Below are positions 24,301 to 34,931 of a stretch of 64,000 nt of DNA, in pieces. Position 1 is the stretch's first letter. Each line of letters opens with the position of its first letter. Position numbers and translations under genes: made by a program. Under the pieces are notes generated by a model. That model was not told where the DNA came from and searched no databases. It worked only from the letters and a program-made list of their open reading frames with translations. This stretch comes from Tetragonia tetragonoides (lineage: Eukaryota; Streptophyta; Magnoliopsida; Caryophyllales; Aizoaceae), in contig CM076152.1 of the NCBI GenBank assembly GCA_038025085.1, positions 32,181,501 to 32,245,500 of the forward strand, written 5' to 3'.

Positions 24301-24859
24301 CTGCTGGAAATGGTGAACCAATAACCCTTTCCTTCCAACAGACATGGAACAACTTATATGCACAGTGGAAAGAACATATAAACCACGGTCATTACCGATG
24401 GGCAATTGGAGGAGACTGACAGTGCATTGCAAAGACTGCATTACAGACATCTCTGAATATAGCGAGGACTTGTTTCTCATCTAAGTAACCGGCTCCTCTG
24501 CTTTCCAGAACATTTACCAATGATTTCTCACAACACTCCATCACAAGAAGGGCTTCTTTTGTCCTGCCCATGTCCAAAACAGTATGAGCATAAAGAGTGA
24601 CGACATTAGGGTGTCCTCTGAGCGATTTCATCACTGAGATCTCCTTCATCACCAAGTCCAGTGATTCCTGGTCATTGCATATGATATGTTTTAAAGCATA
24701 CTGCTTTGATGCATTTAATGCATCTTTCGCCAAGTAAACACAGGAGAAACCTCCTTCAGCAATGACATTTTTGACATGAACTTTGATGTCACCAATGTCA
24801 ATATAGCGGCCCTCCAGTCCTGTAGGTTCCTTTTGCGCAAATGGCTTAAATTTCCACAT
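21386..24859 (-). CDS. AAK1/NAK-type serine/threonine protein kinase
   Basis: Seven coding exons on the minus strand join in frame: 24859-24396, 23784-23619, 23539-23489, 23379-23197, 23037-22938, 22594-21900 and 21748-21386, giving 673 aa. The kinase domain covers about residues 25-300: loop AEGGFSCVYLAKD, catalytic Lys57 in YALKHI, HRD at 154-156 (HRDLKAEN), DFG at 174-176, and YRAPE followed by MWDLFRRDLISEKVDIW. This is the numb-associated/AP2-associated kinase family, which phosphorylates clathrin adaptors and controls endocytic traffic. The tail is Ser/Pro-rich with a coiled coil at about 480-530 and W-x-x-F motifs (WQPF, and WAGF at the very end). All catalytic residues are present. 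The intron after 23197 has a GC donor. A 5'UTR intron of about 2.5 kb is likely. Confidence 0.92.
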
Positions 24860-24892
24860 GGTTTATGCTTGATACAGGTCAAGCAAAGGGCA

Positions 24893-27402
24893 CTGCAATC
24901 ATGCACCAAAGTTTTGACACACAATTAGAAACTGTTTAATAACTGGCTCATTTTACCATTCCAATAGAACCTCAATATTTTGCCCATGGATTGTAAAAAT
25001 TCAAATAGAGTTTTCTCCGTTCATAATTACACAAAAGCAATTAACCATCAATTAACAACAAACTGACATTGATGCCTCTGCCCAACCAAATCAACAAAAC
25101 AAGAAAGAAACTCTTTGAGCTGATCACAGAAAAGAGAGAAATCTCATGAAACAGATACAGTGATAAGAAGATATGAAATGTACATGGAAAATTGCAAGCA
25201 AGAGGGATATAACGAGACAAAAATGCCAGGCTTATTAAACGAAGAATTGGCGAGGGGGCGTGAAGCGACAGAAATATGAAGCATAAAGAGTAGTGCAACT
25301 GACTTGCAAAATGATAAAATTAAAGATTCTGTATGTTAATTATTAGCAGATGATATCAAAATTTTATTAGGACAATCTATTCCATGACGGAAAGTATTAG
25401 AACCAGCATCAGATAGAGTATACCCTTCTGTTATCGCCTAACACCTACACTCCCTCCTTATTAATGATGTTAAGCCATGTCACTGTTTGAAATTCCTAGT
25501 GACACTTCGGATCATGTTGGTGTGTAAATTTACATTAAGAATAATAAAGACAGCATTGGAGAATACACTTCTCCACAAAAGAAAAACATGGGGAAGGTGC
25601 AATTTGCATTATTTCAAATAGTTGCTACATCTATGACATTCCAACACAGTCCCCTAAAATTTTAAAAAATGTTATACAAGAAAAAGAAAACTCCACAACC
25701 AAACTACATTTGTCATAAAACCCTGTCCTTTTCAGATTGGACATGAAACATTTTGTGGAAAGACATTTCAAAACTAAGTAAATAAAACTATGAGCTCTAT
25801 TTGAGTTCAGCAGAAAGCAGTGAAAGCTTAAAAGACACTACACTAATGATATTCTGTAAAAATGAATCGCAGTTCTCTTTACATTTATTTTAGAAGAAAG
25901 AGAAGTATATTGAATCATAAAGAGAGGATAGCAATACAAGGAGGGAAAGACATCAACAGGCTGAGAAGATAACAAACACAAAATAATCAATCCTTTCAAA
26001 GAAAACTCTATTCAGTCCACAGTCATCACAACTGAAGTCATTTTATAATCTCCATATCTCAAGTCCAATTACTCTTTTACCTAGGGAAAACTCAAAGTTG
26101 AAGACCAAGTTTCAGCATGTTCCTATAATATCCACAAGTTCATGCCTAGATTGTTAAATAAGCACCAAAGCCACCATTTTCCCAATCATCTCAACCGTAA
26201 TTTTATCCCTGATGAAAACTTGTTCGAGTAACAGAAGCATGCTCTTTGGATCACTTGTTTCCATACTATCCTTATTGGTACAATTTTAATTCTATATGAG
26301 TTACTTACTAAGTGAACTCTTCCCTCCATCAAATCCCAACAAGTTTAACACTAAGGGGGAAATTGGTTTCAAGACGAGGAACGCAACCCACATAAGAATG
26401 GCACCAAGGAGGTACGAAATGAGAACCCAATAATTGATACTACTTTATTGGTCCGATTCTCACTCAAACTTATCCCCTTCTATATATTTATTTCAATCAG
26501 TTAACAATGTCAAAATTCATTAAACCCCTCCCCTGTCCCTTTTCTCTTTTAGCCCTCCCTCTCTGTCACTCTCCCACAATTCACTTCCTCTCTCAACCTC
26601 TACACTCACTATGGCCTTCACCCCAAACATCTAATCGAATATCGTCTCAAGTTTCATTACCCCCCATTTATACCTTTCCCTTTTCCGTAAATTACCAGGG
26701 TTCCAGATCCTAGTCCTTAAAACCAGCACCCATAAACAAAATTACCCAATCCAAACTTCAAACCTCAATTGCTGTTTAACCAGCTATTCAACTTAAGGTC
26801 AAAACTACAATTGGTTCAGACATAAGTTATGTATCCAAATCCAGCCCCAGTAACTCAAAATAGCAGAAGTCTTCAATATAGCTGCCATCTAAACTAAACT
26901 AAGCTCAATTGAATTAAGGGTAAGAAACATGAAAATCATACAAAATAATGTTACAAAAATGTGAACCTATCTCAACAAAAAAGATCCAAACTGAGATCAT
27001 GATGACCCACCCGATTGGACACGGATACGACCCGGATACGGAATCGATCCCGAGGGACACGAAACAAATCTGGGACACCCTCATTATGAAGTATGAACTA
27101 TTGAAATCAAATCATATCATACAAAATAGATGCCATCAATTCAATATAGGACTTAGATCACCATACCAAGATAAGAAAGCAAGGATGTAAAAAGAGTAAT
27201 ATAGGACTAAGATCACCATACCAAGATAAGAAAGCAAGGATGTAAAAAGAGTAATATAGGACTAAGATCACCATTTTCGAGCTAATAGAAGAGCAAACAC
27301 TGTATTTTGATGAAACTAAAGCACCAAAAGATTTGATTTTGCATTTGATTCTGATTACAATTTACAAGAAAAGAAAAAGTTGGTGATAGATTGTGTGATT
27401 AC
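24893..27402 (-). other. Probable 5'UTR intron of the kinase gene
   Basis: A consensus acceptor (GATTGCAG, ending at 24893) lies 33 bases before the kinase ATG. A clean donor (CATCAG/GTAATC) lies at 27402, just below a GC-richer stretch that looks like a first non-coding exon. No gene was recognised in between. A poly(C) run occurs in intron 1 of the CDS at about 24091-24106, outside this stretch. Exact transcript structure is inferred; RNA data would settle it. Confidence 0.6.
27143..27282. repeat. 55-bp tandem repeat, about 2.5 copies
   Basis: The phrase AATATAGGACTAAGATCACC recurs at 27143, 27198 and 27253, giving an exact 55-bp period. The second and third copies are almost identical, so the array is recent. 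It lies within the probable kinase 5'UTR intron, close to its donor. Confidence 0.9.
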
Positions 27403-27559
27403 CTGATGGGCAATGTTGCCGGTGGCAGTCAATAACCAGCAGGAGAGAGAGAGAAAGGTTGACGACGGTAGCCGGTGACCGGAGAGAGATTGGCAATCAA
27501 AGAAGAGTAAAGGAGAGGGAGAATAGTAAGGGAAAGGTTTTGAGTTTGGTGTTATATGG

Positions 27560-29596
27560 TGTGGTTAGGTCCACCCTTTTCTTTGTGGAGGTGGGTTTTG
27601 AGATGGGTCTTTCATGGATGGATTCTCTGAGCTACCTTGTACTTTTATTAGGTGGATGCCAAAACTTTTTTCTTTTTTTTTTCTTTTTTTTTCTTGGGTT
27701 TAAGGAAATTGATGACTTCTATAACATTACGCCTAATTAGCTTGGGATGGATAACGCAGGTCCGTATTTCTCACTCCTCATCAATAATATATTAATATGT
27801 GATTAAGTTTTATTTCTCTTAAAGAAATCTGAACATTTGAAAACATAAAGGTTGTATTTGACAATAGTTTTTACAAGTAACTTTTAAGTTGGACATTCAT
27901 AGAAATAAAAAAATTAGAATTGTACCCTAATGAATGAGATTAACTTCCATTAACGAAAATGGATCAATCAAAGATATATGTGACTCTCATCTCTTTTTCT
28001 TTCACTTCCTCTTACTCCAAAACACCATAGTTTCCGTTCTTTTATCTAGGGTTGAAATCAGTCTTCTCATTGGTAAATCTCGATTATTTATTTGTTTAAG
28101 TTTTTATCTCGAGTAATTCTCATCTCTCCCTTTTGGTCCATTGTATCCCAATTATTAGGCCAATTTTTCTTTTTAGGAGAGTTCAAGATCTCTTGTTAAT
28201 AAGATTTATTTTTATATTTTTACTAGCTCGTTAGTTTTTTGTATGACTGTGTTGTAGTTATCAAATTCTTATTTATGGTATGTAAAAGTAGATGAATGTA
28301 TGATCAATAAACCTTCTTAATATAGGTTGTTTTTATGACATAGTGATATGATAAAAATAAAAAATAAAAAATTTACGTCCGTAGGTTTTTTTTTTTTTTT
28401 TTTTGAGATAATCTTAGTTTTGTTAGGGTGAATGTTTTTTTAATAAAAAATTTCGAGTTGTATTCATTTGTTTTTTTATTTTAAATACTTTGTGGATGAT
28501 ATATGTTTTATTGATGAGTATAAATTAGTTATTTTTTTTCAAAAATGAAATATTGCACAAGGAAGAGACTGGTTATTTGAGAAATTTGTGTTAGAAAAAT
28601 GAACAAAGCGGAGGAAAAAAATGAGAAATCTGCCTTACCAATTTACCAAAAACTTTATTTTAAGTATTCATGGCAGTCCTTCATACAATAATAGTGTAAA
28701 GGATTTTTTGTGGAACAGATTCGATGAGAAATAAGGAGTGACTTAAAAGGAAGGGAGGTTACAAATCGAATGATTAAACTTATGAGTATTAATCCTTTTA
28801 CCCCATTTTTGTTTTATCTCTCCAAAGTCTAAATAATATGTTCGTCAACATCTCTCGCCTCTCTCCACTATCACCATTACATCGTCATTATCATTCTTTA
28901 TCCGAATGTACAGTGTTGAATATGCGTGATTGATTGCAAGATTTATCAGCTACGCAACAACCTCGCTCATACAGAGCCCCCAACATAAGGATTCACCACT
29001 AACTAAGTGACATATACCCACATAAGACTATGAACTCGCAATATGATCAAGCTCGGCTTAGCAAACACGCCTACAATTTTGTCATTTTTGTTGAATATAT
29101 ATTCATCTAGATCAAATCTTATACCATCTTCTCTTTATCTAAAATGAAGTCCACAAATTAGTTGTCTAATTAGGAAAATTAACCACTTATTCTAAATTTC
29201 TAATAAGATGTGGCAAATGAGTTGGATTTGAGTTTGGGTCATTAGTAGGTCGCCCATGTCAGGTTAATTGTCGGATTTTTCCTTGTAAAAATCGGGCTAG
29301 GCCTGACTGTAATTTTTTTTAAATGTGTACCATTTACCCTTTATCTAAACAATAGCTATAAAAATTACCAAATTCATAATAAAATTATAAATAGTACTCA
29401 ATAAATTATACTAGGATCGAAAAATTAACCTGTCGGGTTTGTGAAAATTTTACCCAAAATGTATATTATTTTGCATGTAATGTAATTGGGTTGCACACTT
29501 GCCCTACATACATTAAATAACATTACAGCTATAGAAATTAGAACAACAAATTTCTATTTTCCGGCAAGGAGAGAAGATTCTCCGTTTTCACTTTCA

Positions 29597-29629
<33 letters not shown>

Positions 29630-29744
29630 CTGGTAGTTTATAAAGCTTCATTAGCCACGCTACAAAACCAAAAACCCCAAATTTCCAGCAAATTAGCTAA
29701 CCATCACAAAGAAAACACACACACACAAACCCAAAAATCCAACA
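27560..29744. other. AT-rich divergent intergenic region
   Basis: This lies between the kinase promoter (minus) and the small Ser/Pro-rich gene (plus). It is AT-rich with long poly-T tracts (about 28387-28404 and 29600-29629). No gene, RNA gene or complete element was recognised. The segment near 29240-29320 (GGGTCATTAGTAGGTCGCCC and on) may be a decayed repeat. Confidence 0.5.
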
Positions 29745-30983
29745 ATGGTGAAATCTAACCCAAGAATCCAAGACAGAGAACAGAGAAGAAAGAGACGATT
29801 ATTACAGAGACGATACAAAAAACACAATCCCATCAACCCTCTCAAACGCCGATCACCATCATCACCATCCCCATCCCCAATTTCATCTCCATCACCAACA
29901 ATTTCTCTCTCCTCCTCCCCTGAAAATTCAACCCCAAAACCCACCATTAATGGCCAAAACACTTCTTCTTGCTCTTTAATCACCCAATCTCTTTCTGGGC
30001 AACAATCTTTCTTGGATACAAAAACACCCAGATGCTCAGAATTGCCATTTATTGCAAGAAACTTAATGGGTCAGTTACCTCCATTGCCACCACCACCATC
30101 ACTACAGCTTCTTAGAAGAACTGTTTCTGACCCTGTTCCTTTTGGGTCTCTCTCAACACCCACCAGAAACGTTCCGGTTCCAGTTCCGCTTTCCGTTTCG
30201 TCATCGTCTCCGGTTTCGGGTTCGATTGAAGAGAAGAGCTCTAGCTCCAAGGTTTGTTCTTGTTCAATTCTTTTTCTCACTTTCTTTCTTGTTCTGTGTT
30301 TTTTGGGTTTTCTTGTTTTTTGATATTTGGATTAATTTTGATGATTAAAGAGAATGAGAAGAACGAGCAAGAATGTGGGTCAAATGAAGAAGAAGGTGTT
30401 CGATGAAACTGGGCATGGCTCTGTTTCTCAATCAACCACCATTTGCAACTGTTGCTCAGAGGTATTTTGATAAAATATGAGAGGGAAATAATAATATGAT
30501 TTAGATGCTTGTATTGATAATTAGGGAAGACCCCTATATATAGAGATACAATAGGCTTGGAATACAAGTTATATAACCCTAACCTATTATACTTTCCAAA
30601 ATATATGAGATATACTTTATCACCTAAATATAATCTCAAATATATTATTACGATATGACATATATATTAATTCCATATCTCTAATATTCCATATCTCTAA
30701 TATATTTCTCTGTTTCAATTTTTTTTTTCTTTGGGTTATTTCATAATTTTTTTTGCTGAGTTTGTTAATGTTAATGCTGATTTCTTTTAATTTTTTGTGA
30801 ATTTGGGTGTTTGGGCAGAACGCTGATGATGAAGATGATAAGAGAAAAGTGAGAGAACGGGCAGTTGGGGCAGAGAAATTAGCAGGGGATTGGATTATGA
30901 TCAAAATAAGCTGCCCTTGTGGATCTGATTACCAGTTTTTGGTCAGTGAAGTTGAGAAGAAATGTTATTACGAGATTATGTGA
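29745..30983 (+). CDS. Small Ser/Pro-rich plant protein of unknown function
   Basis: Three exons (29745-30251, 30351-30461, 30819-30983) join in frame to 260 aa. The first about 35 residues are strongly basic (MVKSNPRIQDREQRRKRRLL), which could act as a nuclear signal. The middle is Ser/Pro-rich and probably disordered. The last two exons encode a compact segment with NCC and CPCG cysteine pairs and RERAVGAEKLAGDWIMIKI. I do not recognise the family. The C-terminal part is the likely conserved core, because the same two exons were duplicated to 45.2-45.9 kb. The gene reads intact despite a solo LTR in intron 2. Confidence 0.75.
30468..30702 (-). mobile_element. 235-bp solo LTR (copia-like) in intron 2 of the 29.7-kb gene
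   Basis: The insert starts TGATAAAATATGAGAGG and is flanked by direct TATTT on both sides (30463-30467 and 30703-30707). On the minus strand it has a TATA-like CTATATATAGGGG, as expected of an LTR promoter. Its minus-strand 5' end reads TA instead of TG, a likely point mutation. The paralogous fragment at about 45370-45385 has the uninterrupted site (GGTATTT then TGTTTCA), which confirms both the boundaries and the duplicated target. No internal coding region or second LTR is present, so it is a solo LTR. Confidence 0.78.
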
Positions 30984-31916
30984 TTTTCTTTGTCCATAAT
31001 TGGTTCTTAGTAAGTTTTAGTCTTAGTTTGATCTTCTTTAGAGATATCATTTGTAATGAGAGTTTAGGTATGTAGTTTCTTTAGATTTGTGTCTTCTGTT
31101 TGTAATTGTGGTCTTTGTTTAGTATGTTAGCTAGGAAAATGCACTGGTGTCTCTAGAAATGATTCAGTTGTAATGTTGTATGTAGCAAAATTCGCCAAAA
31201 TTCTTTTGTCTAAATCGCCTCTAAAGCTCTACATGGTCAATTGTACTTAATCTTGCTTGTTTGAATATCGAGAACGAGAGCGACCTCAAGCCTCCTTGAA
31301 AATTTAGCATGTTTTTGGCCGAAAATGAAGTGCCGAGTGGCTAATTAAGAGTTCATGTAACATAGTTGCACTTGCACTGTCTTGCATTCAAGCAAAAACC
31401 ATGAACCTCATTGCTGCAAAGAGTTACTTCAGTGAGGTTCTTATCAGCAAAATCATTGCTTCCTCATGTTCCTGCAACTAAAAAACAGTAGAGAAGATGG
31501 CATCATGGCAAATTAATTCATCAGCTTAAGAAAGCTCCCCCTTTTCATAGGCTTCAATATCCATGGTGCAAATAATTTTGAAGTGTCAAAAACCTTAAAT
31601 CTGTTGGTGACATTATAATTTTACAGTCATCCTTATCTAAGGGTGCAACAGTGATATTCACATAAGCCTAGGGAAAGAGCATCATTCCTCCTTTTTAGGT
31701 ATACCAGTTGAGTAATAAGGGCTAAAAGGTACAACATCAGTAAACTTTTGCTGCAGTAAAAGAATCAGGATGAGCACCAAAAAAAAAAAAAAAAAGAATC
31801 AGGATGTCTAAACTGCATACTCAATTTAATCAGGATATCCAAGTTATAATGTACATGAGTAACAATAGGGAAACATTACATCATGATGGTGAGAAACATT
31901 ACATATATATGACCTC
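30984..31916. other. 3' flank of the 29.7-kb gene
   Basis: The first about 230 bases are 3'UTR-like and are shared with the duplicated fragment at 45.6-45.86 kb. The rest is single-copy-looking intergenic DNA with no gene. It ends at the LINE target-site duplication. Confidence 0.5.
31758..31806 (+). mobile_element. Minimal retroposon footprint: 19-bp insert with poly(A) and 15-bp direct repeats
   Basis: AAAAGAATCAGGATG occurs at 31758-31772 and again at 31792-31806. Between the copies lies only AGCACC followed by about 13 A. Target-site duplication plus poly(A) is the signature of LINE-driven retroposition with extreme 5' truncation. Alternatively it is a slippage-extended local duplication. 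Confidence 0.45.
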
Positions 31917-32442
31917 AAATACACATCCTAAATGATGAGTAGTATAGTAGCAATACTTTAGTGTTACACCGGGATCTATTCTCTCTCTAACCGAGAGCTT
32001 TTTCTAGGGTTTTTCTAGCGTCATCTTCAAAAACACATCACTTTCCACCATTTTTCTTTAAGCTAAAATCCACCATCCCTCTCTCTCTCCATATCTCTAA
32101 CCTGACCTTAAGCTTTTATTGCACTTTAGAAGCAACCCTTTTCATTGGTACTTTTGCATGTACACAATTCTCAAAAATTTATCAATCATTCTCTGCCTTT
32201 GTTCTCTTTCGGAGTACCAGAAGTTCTTACTTGGGACTTGTTCCACTATAATCTCACTATCTCCTGCTTGCTGTTGTCATCTCAAGCTCAGGACCCTTTC
32301 AGCTTCTTAAAATTTATTTTAAATTTCCATTGCATGCTATTAAATCTCTCTTTCTTCAACTCCAAAGCTTTCTTAAGTCATTTATCATTTCCCTCTTCTC
32401 TCTTTTCTCTCAAAAAAGTGTTCTCTCTCAGTTCACTGTAGC

Positions 32443-33615
32443 ATGCAAACCCATAACCACTCTGATCCTTGGCGAGCTCCTCGCCAGGGTGCACTCATAG
32501 AAATTGATCACCAGTTCATTGAAGAAAATCGAGTTAATTTCTGGAATTTCTGTGCTTTAGGGTTTCTTGTGGACTATCGTCAACCATCTGCAGATTTTAT
32601 CCAGTATTTGGTTGATACTAAATGGAGAACTAGAGGTGAGATTATTGTTCGAAAATGTGGTAATGTTTATATCTTTTATTGCTCCCAACCACAAGATAAA
32701 AGCGACCTCCTTAATCGTAGTTACGCTTCCTTTGATGGAGATTTAATGGTTTTTAAGGATTGGGAACCTTATAGGTGCCCTACCACTGAGCGTTTCCCTC
32801 TTACATTCTTCTGGGTACATCTTTGTGGCCTTTCATGGGAATATCTCCTTCTGCATGTGGCTTCTCAAGCTGCAGGATTGTTTGGTGGGCATTTCTCTGT
32901 TGAAACTAATTTCTCTATGGTTCCTCGCCATGATTATCTTCGTGTAAGGGATGATTATCTTATACCCGGTTTCTTTCTGAAAATGGACAATGGAACTCTG
33001 ATTTGGATACAGTTCAAATATGAAGGTATCCACAAGTATTGTGTCAAGTGTGGGAAACTAGGGCACAAAGTTTCTCGGTGTACGGCCTCTCAAGAACAAG
33101 TTGAAAACTCTATTGAAGCGATGATGGTGCACTTTGCTGATAGTGGGTATGAGATTGTACAAGCAGAACCAGACTTTGATATGTTTTCTTTGGATCTTAG
33201 GGTTGCGGAATCTACGAACCATAATATCACTTCAAGAATTGTTTTGGGGAATCAATCTCGTAGGCCATCTCCCCCTTCTTCCCCTGATCGGGTGGTGGAC
33301 TTTGATTTTGGCCTTGCTGCGGGTGGGTTGCGTCTTCAACCGGGCCAAGAGTTTTCATCCACTGCCCGCATTATTAACGCTGGGCCAATCTTGCAAGGCA
33401 GGCCCAGAAGCCCAAATCCTGCTCCGGATCCTGTGGATCCCCCCACAAGATCTCAAGGTAACTCACAACTCGGCCCCGTTTTTACTAATGCTTCAACTAG
33501 GGCTAATAATAATTCCCCTGCTCCTCCCCACAATATTGTTTCCCCTCAACCCTCTGTAGTGCCACAAAACCAAATGCTATCTCTACTACCCTCCCAGTAT
33601 CCACCCCTACTATGA
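32443..33615 (+). CDS. LINE ORF1: DUF4283 / CCHC zinc-knuckle protein
   Basis: This encodes 390 aa starting at an ATG after the LINE leader. The N-terminal about 170 residues match the plant LINE DUF4283 pattern (NFWNFCALGFLVDYR, FFWVHLCGLSWEYL). A zinc knuckle CVKCGKLGHKVSRC follows at about residues 197-210, a nucleic-acid-binding motif that coats the LINE RNA. The C-terminal third is Pro/Ser-rich. The TGA stop (33613-33615) overlaps the ATG of the next frame by 4 bases (ATGA). The frame has no internal stop, so gag-like function may have persisted longest. Confidence 0.85.
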   Translation: MQTHNHSDPWRAPRQGALIEIDHQFIEENRVNFWNFCALGFLVDYRQPSADFIQYLVDTKWRTRGEIIVRKCGNVYIFYCSQPQDKSDLLNRSYASFDGDLMVFKDWEPYRCPTTERFPLTFFWVHLCGLSWEYLLLHVASQAAGLFGGHFSVETNFSMVPRHDYLRVRDDYLIPGFFLKMDNGTLIWIQFKYEGIHKYCVKCGKLGHKVSRCTASQEQVENSIEAMMVHFADSGYEIVQAEPDFDMFSLDLRVAESTNHNITSRIVLGNQSRRPSPPSSPDRVVDFDFGLAAGGLRLQPGQEFSSTARIINAGPILQGRPRSPNPAPDPVDPPTRSQGNSQLGPVFTNASTRANNNSPAPPHNIVSPQPSVVPQNQMLSLLPSQYPPLL

Positions 33616-34931
33616 TTCAAGATAACCCGAATCGGGAATCCAGCACTATAAACAACAACACCACTACTCGAAACAAACAATCAAGAAACCCACTCCTGCT
33701 CCGTACCCGTGCTAGGGATCCATATGAGCTACCACCACACTACCCACCCATCTCTACTTTCCCTCTCAACAATGTTAACAACTTGGAGAACACACCTAAC
33801 CAAGGGCCCTCCAGGCTTGACCGTGTTATCCAGTTCCTCATTCACAACCGTGTTCAATATCCAAATCTTCAAACTTCTATCAGTGATCTTGAAAGAGGCT
33901 ATAATCAAATCTTTGGGTTTGAAAACCCTTTGGAAAACAACCCACCTCTATCAACCCCAACTGGCACGAGTGAAAATATTAATCAGACTCATAGCAATGG
34001 GAGCTCGGGGTATGCTGCTGATACTAGTGGGAATGTGGGTATTGTGACCTCTGTGCCTACTATTAGACAGATTGTAGAGAGAGCTATGGAAGATGACGAG
34101 GCAACTCTCTCAGACCCAATGTCTACTGACCCATATGATCGTGAAGATGAGATTCAGAGTGGCAGTGATGAGGATCTTCCTTTTTTCATCCGCTACATCC
34201 CAGAGTTCCCTCCAGGGTACACAGGAGATGAGCATCTCCTTGCAGAAGTAATAACCCCCGACACTAGCAACCTGGTTTCCAATGATGATGTATCGCCTCT
34301 CCCTGATCGCTTTGCACCTGAAAACGATCCAGATTATATGAATAGAGGTTTGGACTCTAGGCCATTACCTCCCCGTCCTCTTGCTATACTAGAGAAATTC
34401 GAATGTCACACCCCTGAAGATACTGATGAAGAAATGCCCTCTCCGCGATCAACTATGTCTGATGGGGCTATTGTGTTTAGTGCTAATAGAATCAATGGGG
34501 TTAGAAATCGAAAGGGTCACTTCACTAGATTCTCTCGCTTCAAAAAGAAAAAAGGGGAGGTCATGAACAAGCTACACAATTTATGGGCCTGTCTGGGTTC
34601 CTTTAAAAGAAAGACTATTTCGGACCCTGATTTGGGCTCTTGCACTGTGGAGATTGGGGATGAGACAGAGGTCTCATCTAGACGCTGGAAAAAGAAGAGG
34701 AAGGGGAAAGATGTCATTATCCATGAAGATGCTGCTGTGAGAGAAATTGGAAAACTATTTGATGCCCTTCCATTGGGCTCTGGTAACGCTTCTCCTCCTT
34801 GTGTTACCTCGTTTGAGATTGGTTCTTCAAGTTCTGTTGTTCCTCTCTCGTCTCCAGTTGTTGGTTCTTACCCGCTACATCCAATTGAGCTTCAAGGGGT
34901 TGTCCCAGATCAACCCCCAAAGGAGATATGA
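33612..34931 (+). CDS. LINE second ORF, acidic/polar, unknown role
   Basis: This encodes 439 aa from an ATG overlapping the ORF1 stop. It is polar, Asn/Pro/Ser/Asp-rich, with acidic stretches and a basic block near residues 355-375 (RRWKKKRKGKD). I recognise no domain. In many plant LINEs, ORF1 continues with a variable tail of this character, so this may be the tail of one longer ORF1 that was split by a frameshift. Its frame is also open upstream of the ATG back to a TAA at 33504. It ends in a TGA overlapping the endonuclease ATG at 34928, again as ATGA. Confidence 0.6.
   Translation: MIQDNPNRESSTINNNTTTRNKQSRNPLLLRTRARDPYELPPHYPPISTFPLNNVNNLENTPNQGPSRLDRVIQFLIHNRVQYPNLQTSISDLERGYNQIFGFENPLENNPPLSTPTGTSENINQTHSNGSSGYAADTSGNVGIVTSVPTIRQIVERAMEDDEATLSDPMSTDPYDREDEIQSGSDEDLPFFIRYIPEFPPGYTGDEHLLAEVITPDTSNLVSNDDVSPLPDRFAPENDPDYMNRGLDSRPLPPRPLAILEKFECHTPEDTDEEMPSPRSTMSDGAIVFSANRINGVRNRKGHFTRFSRFKKKKGEVMNKLHNLWACLGSFKRKTISDPDLGSCTVEIGDETEVSSRRWKKKRKGKDVIIHEDAAVREIGKLFDALPLGSGNASPPCVTSFEIGSSSSVVPLSSPVVGSYPLHPIELQGVVPDQPPKEI

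Noticed and set aside
29486..29758. 90-codon ORF upstream of the 29.7-kb gene
   Set aside because: It contains a poly-Phe run from the T-tract and overlaps the real gene start in another frame.
33134..34047. Second-frame ORFs of 141 and 112 codons within LINE ORF1 and the middle ORF
   Set aside because: Out-of-frame shadows of longer open frames with recognisable motifs.
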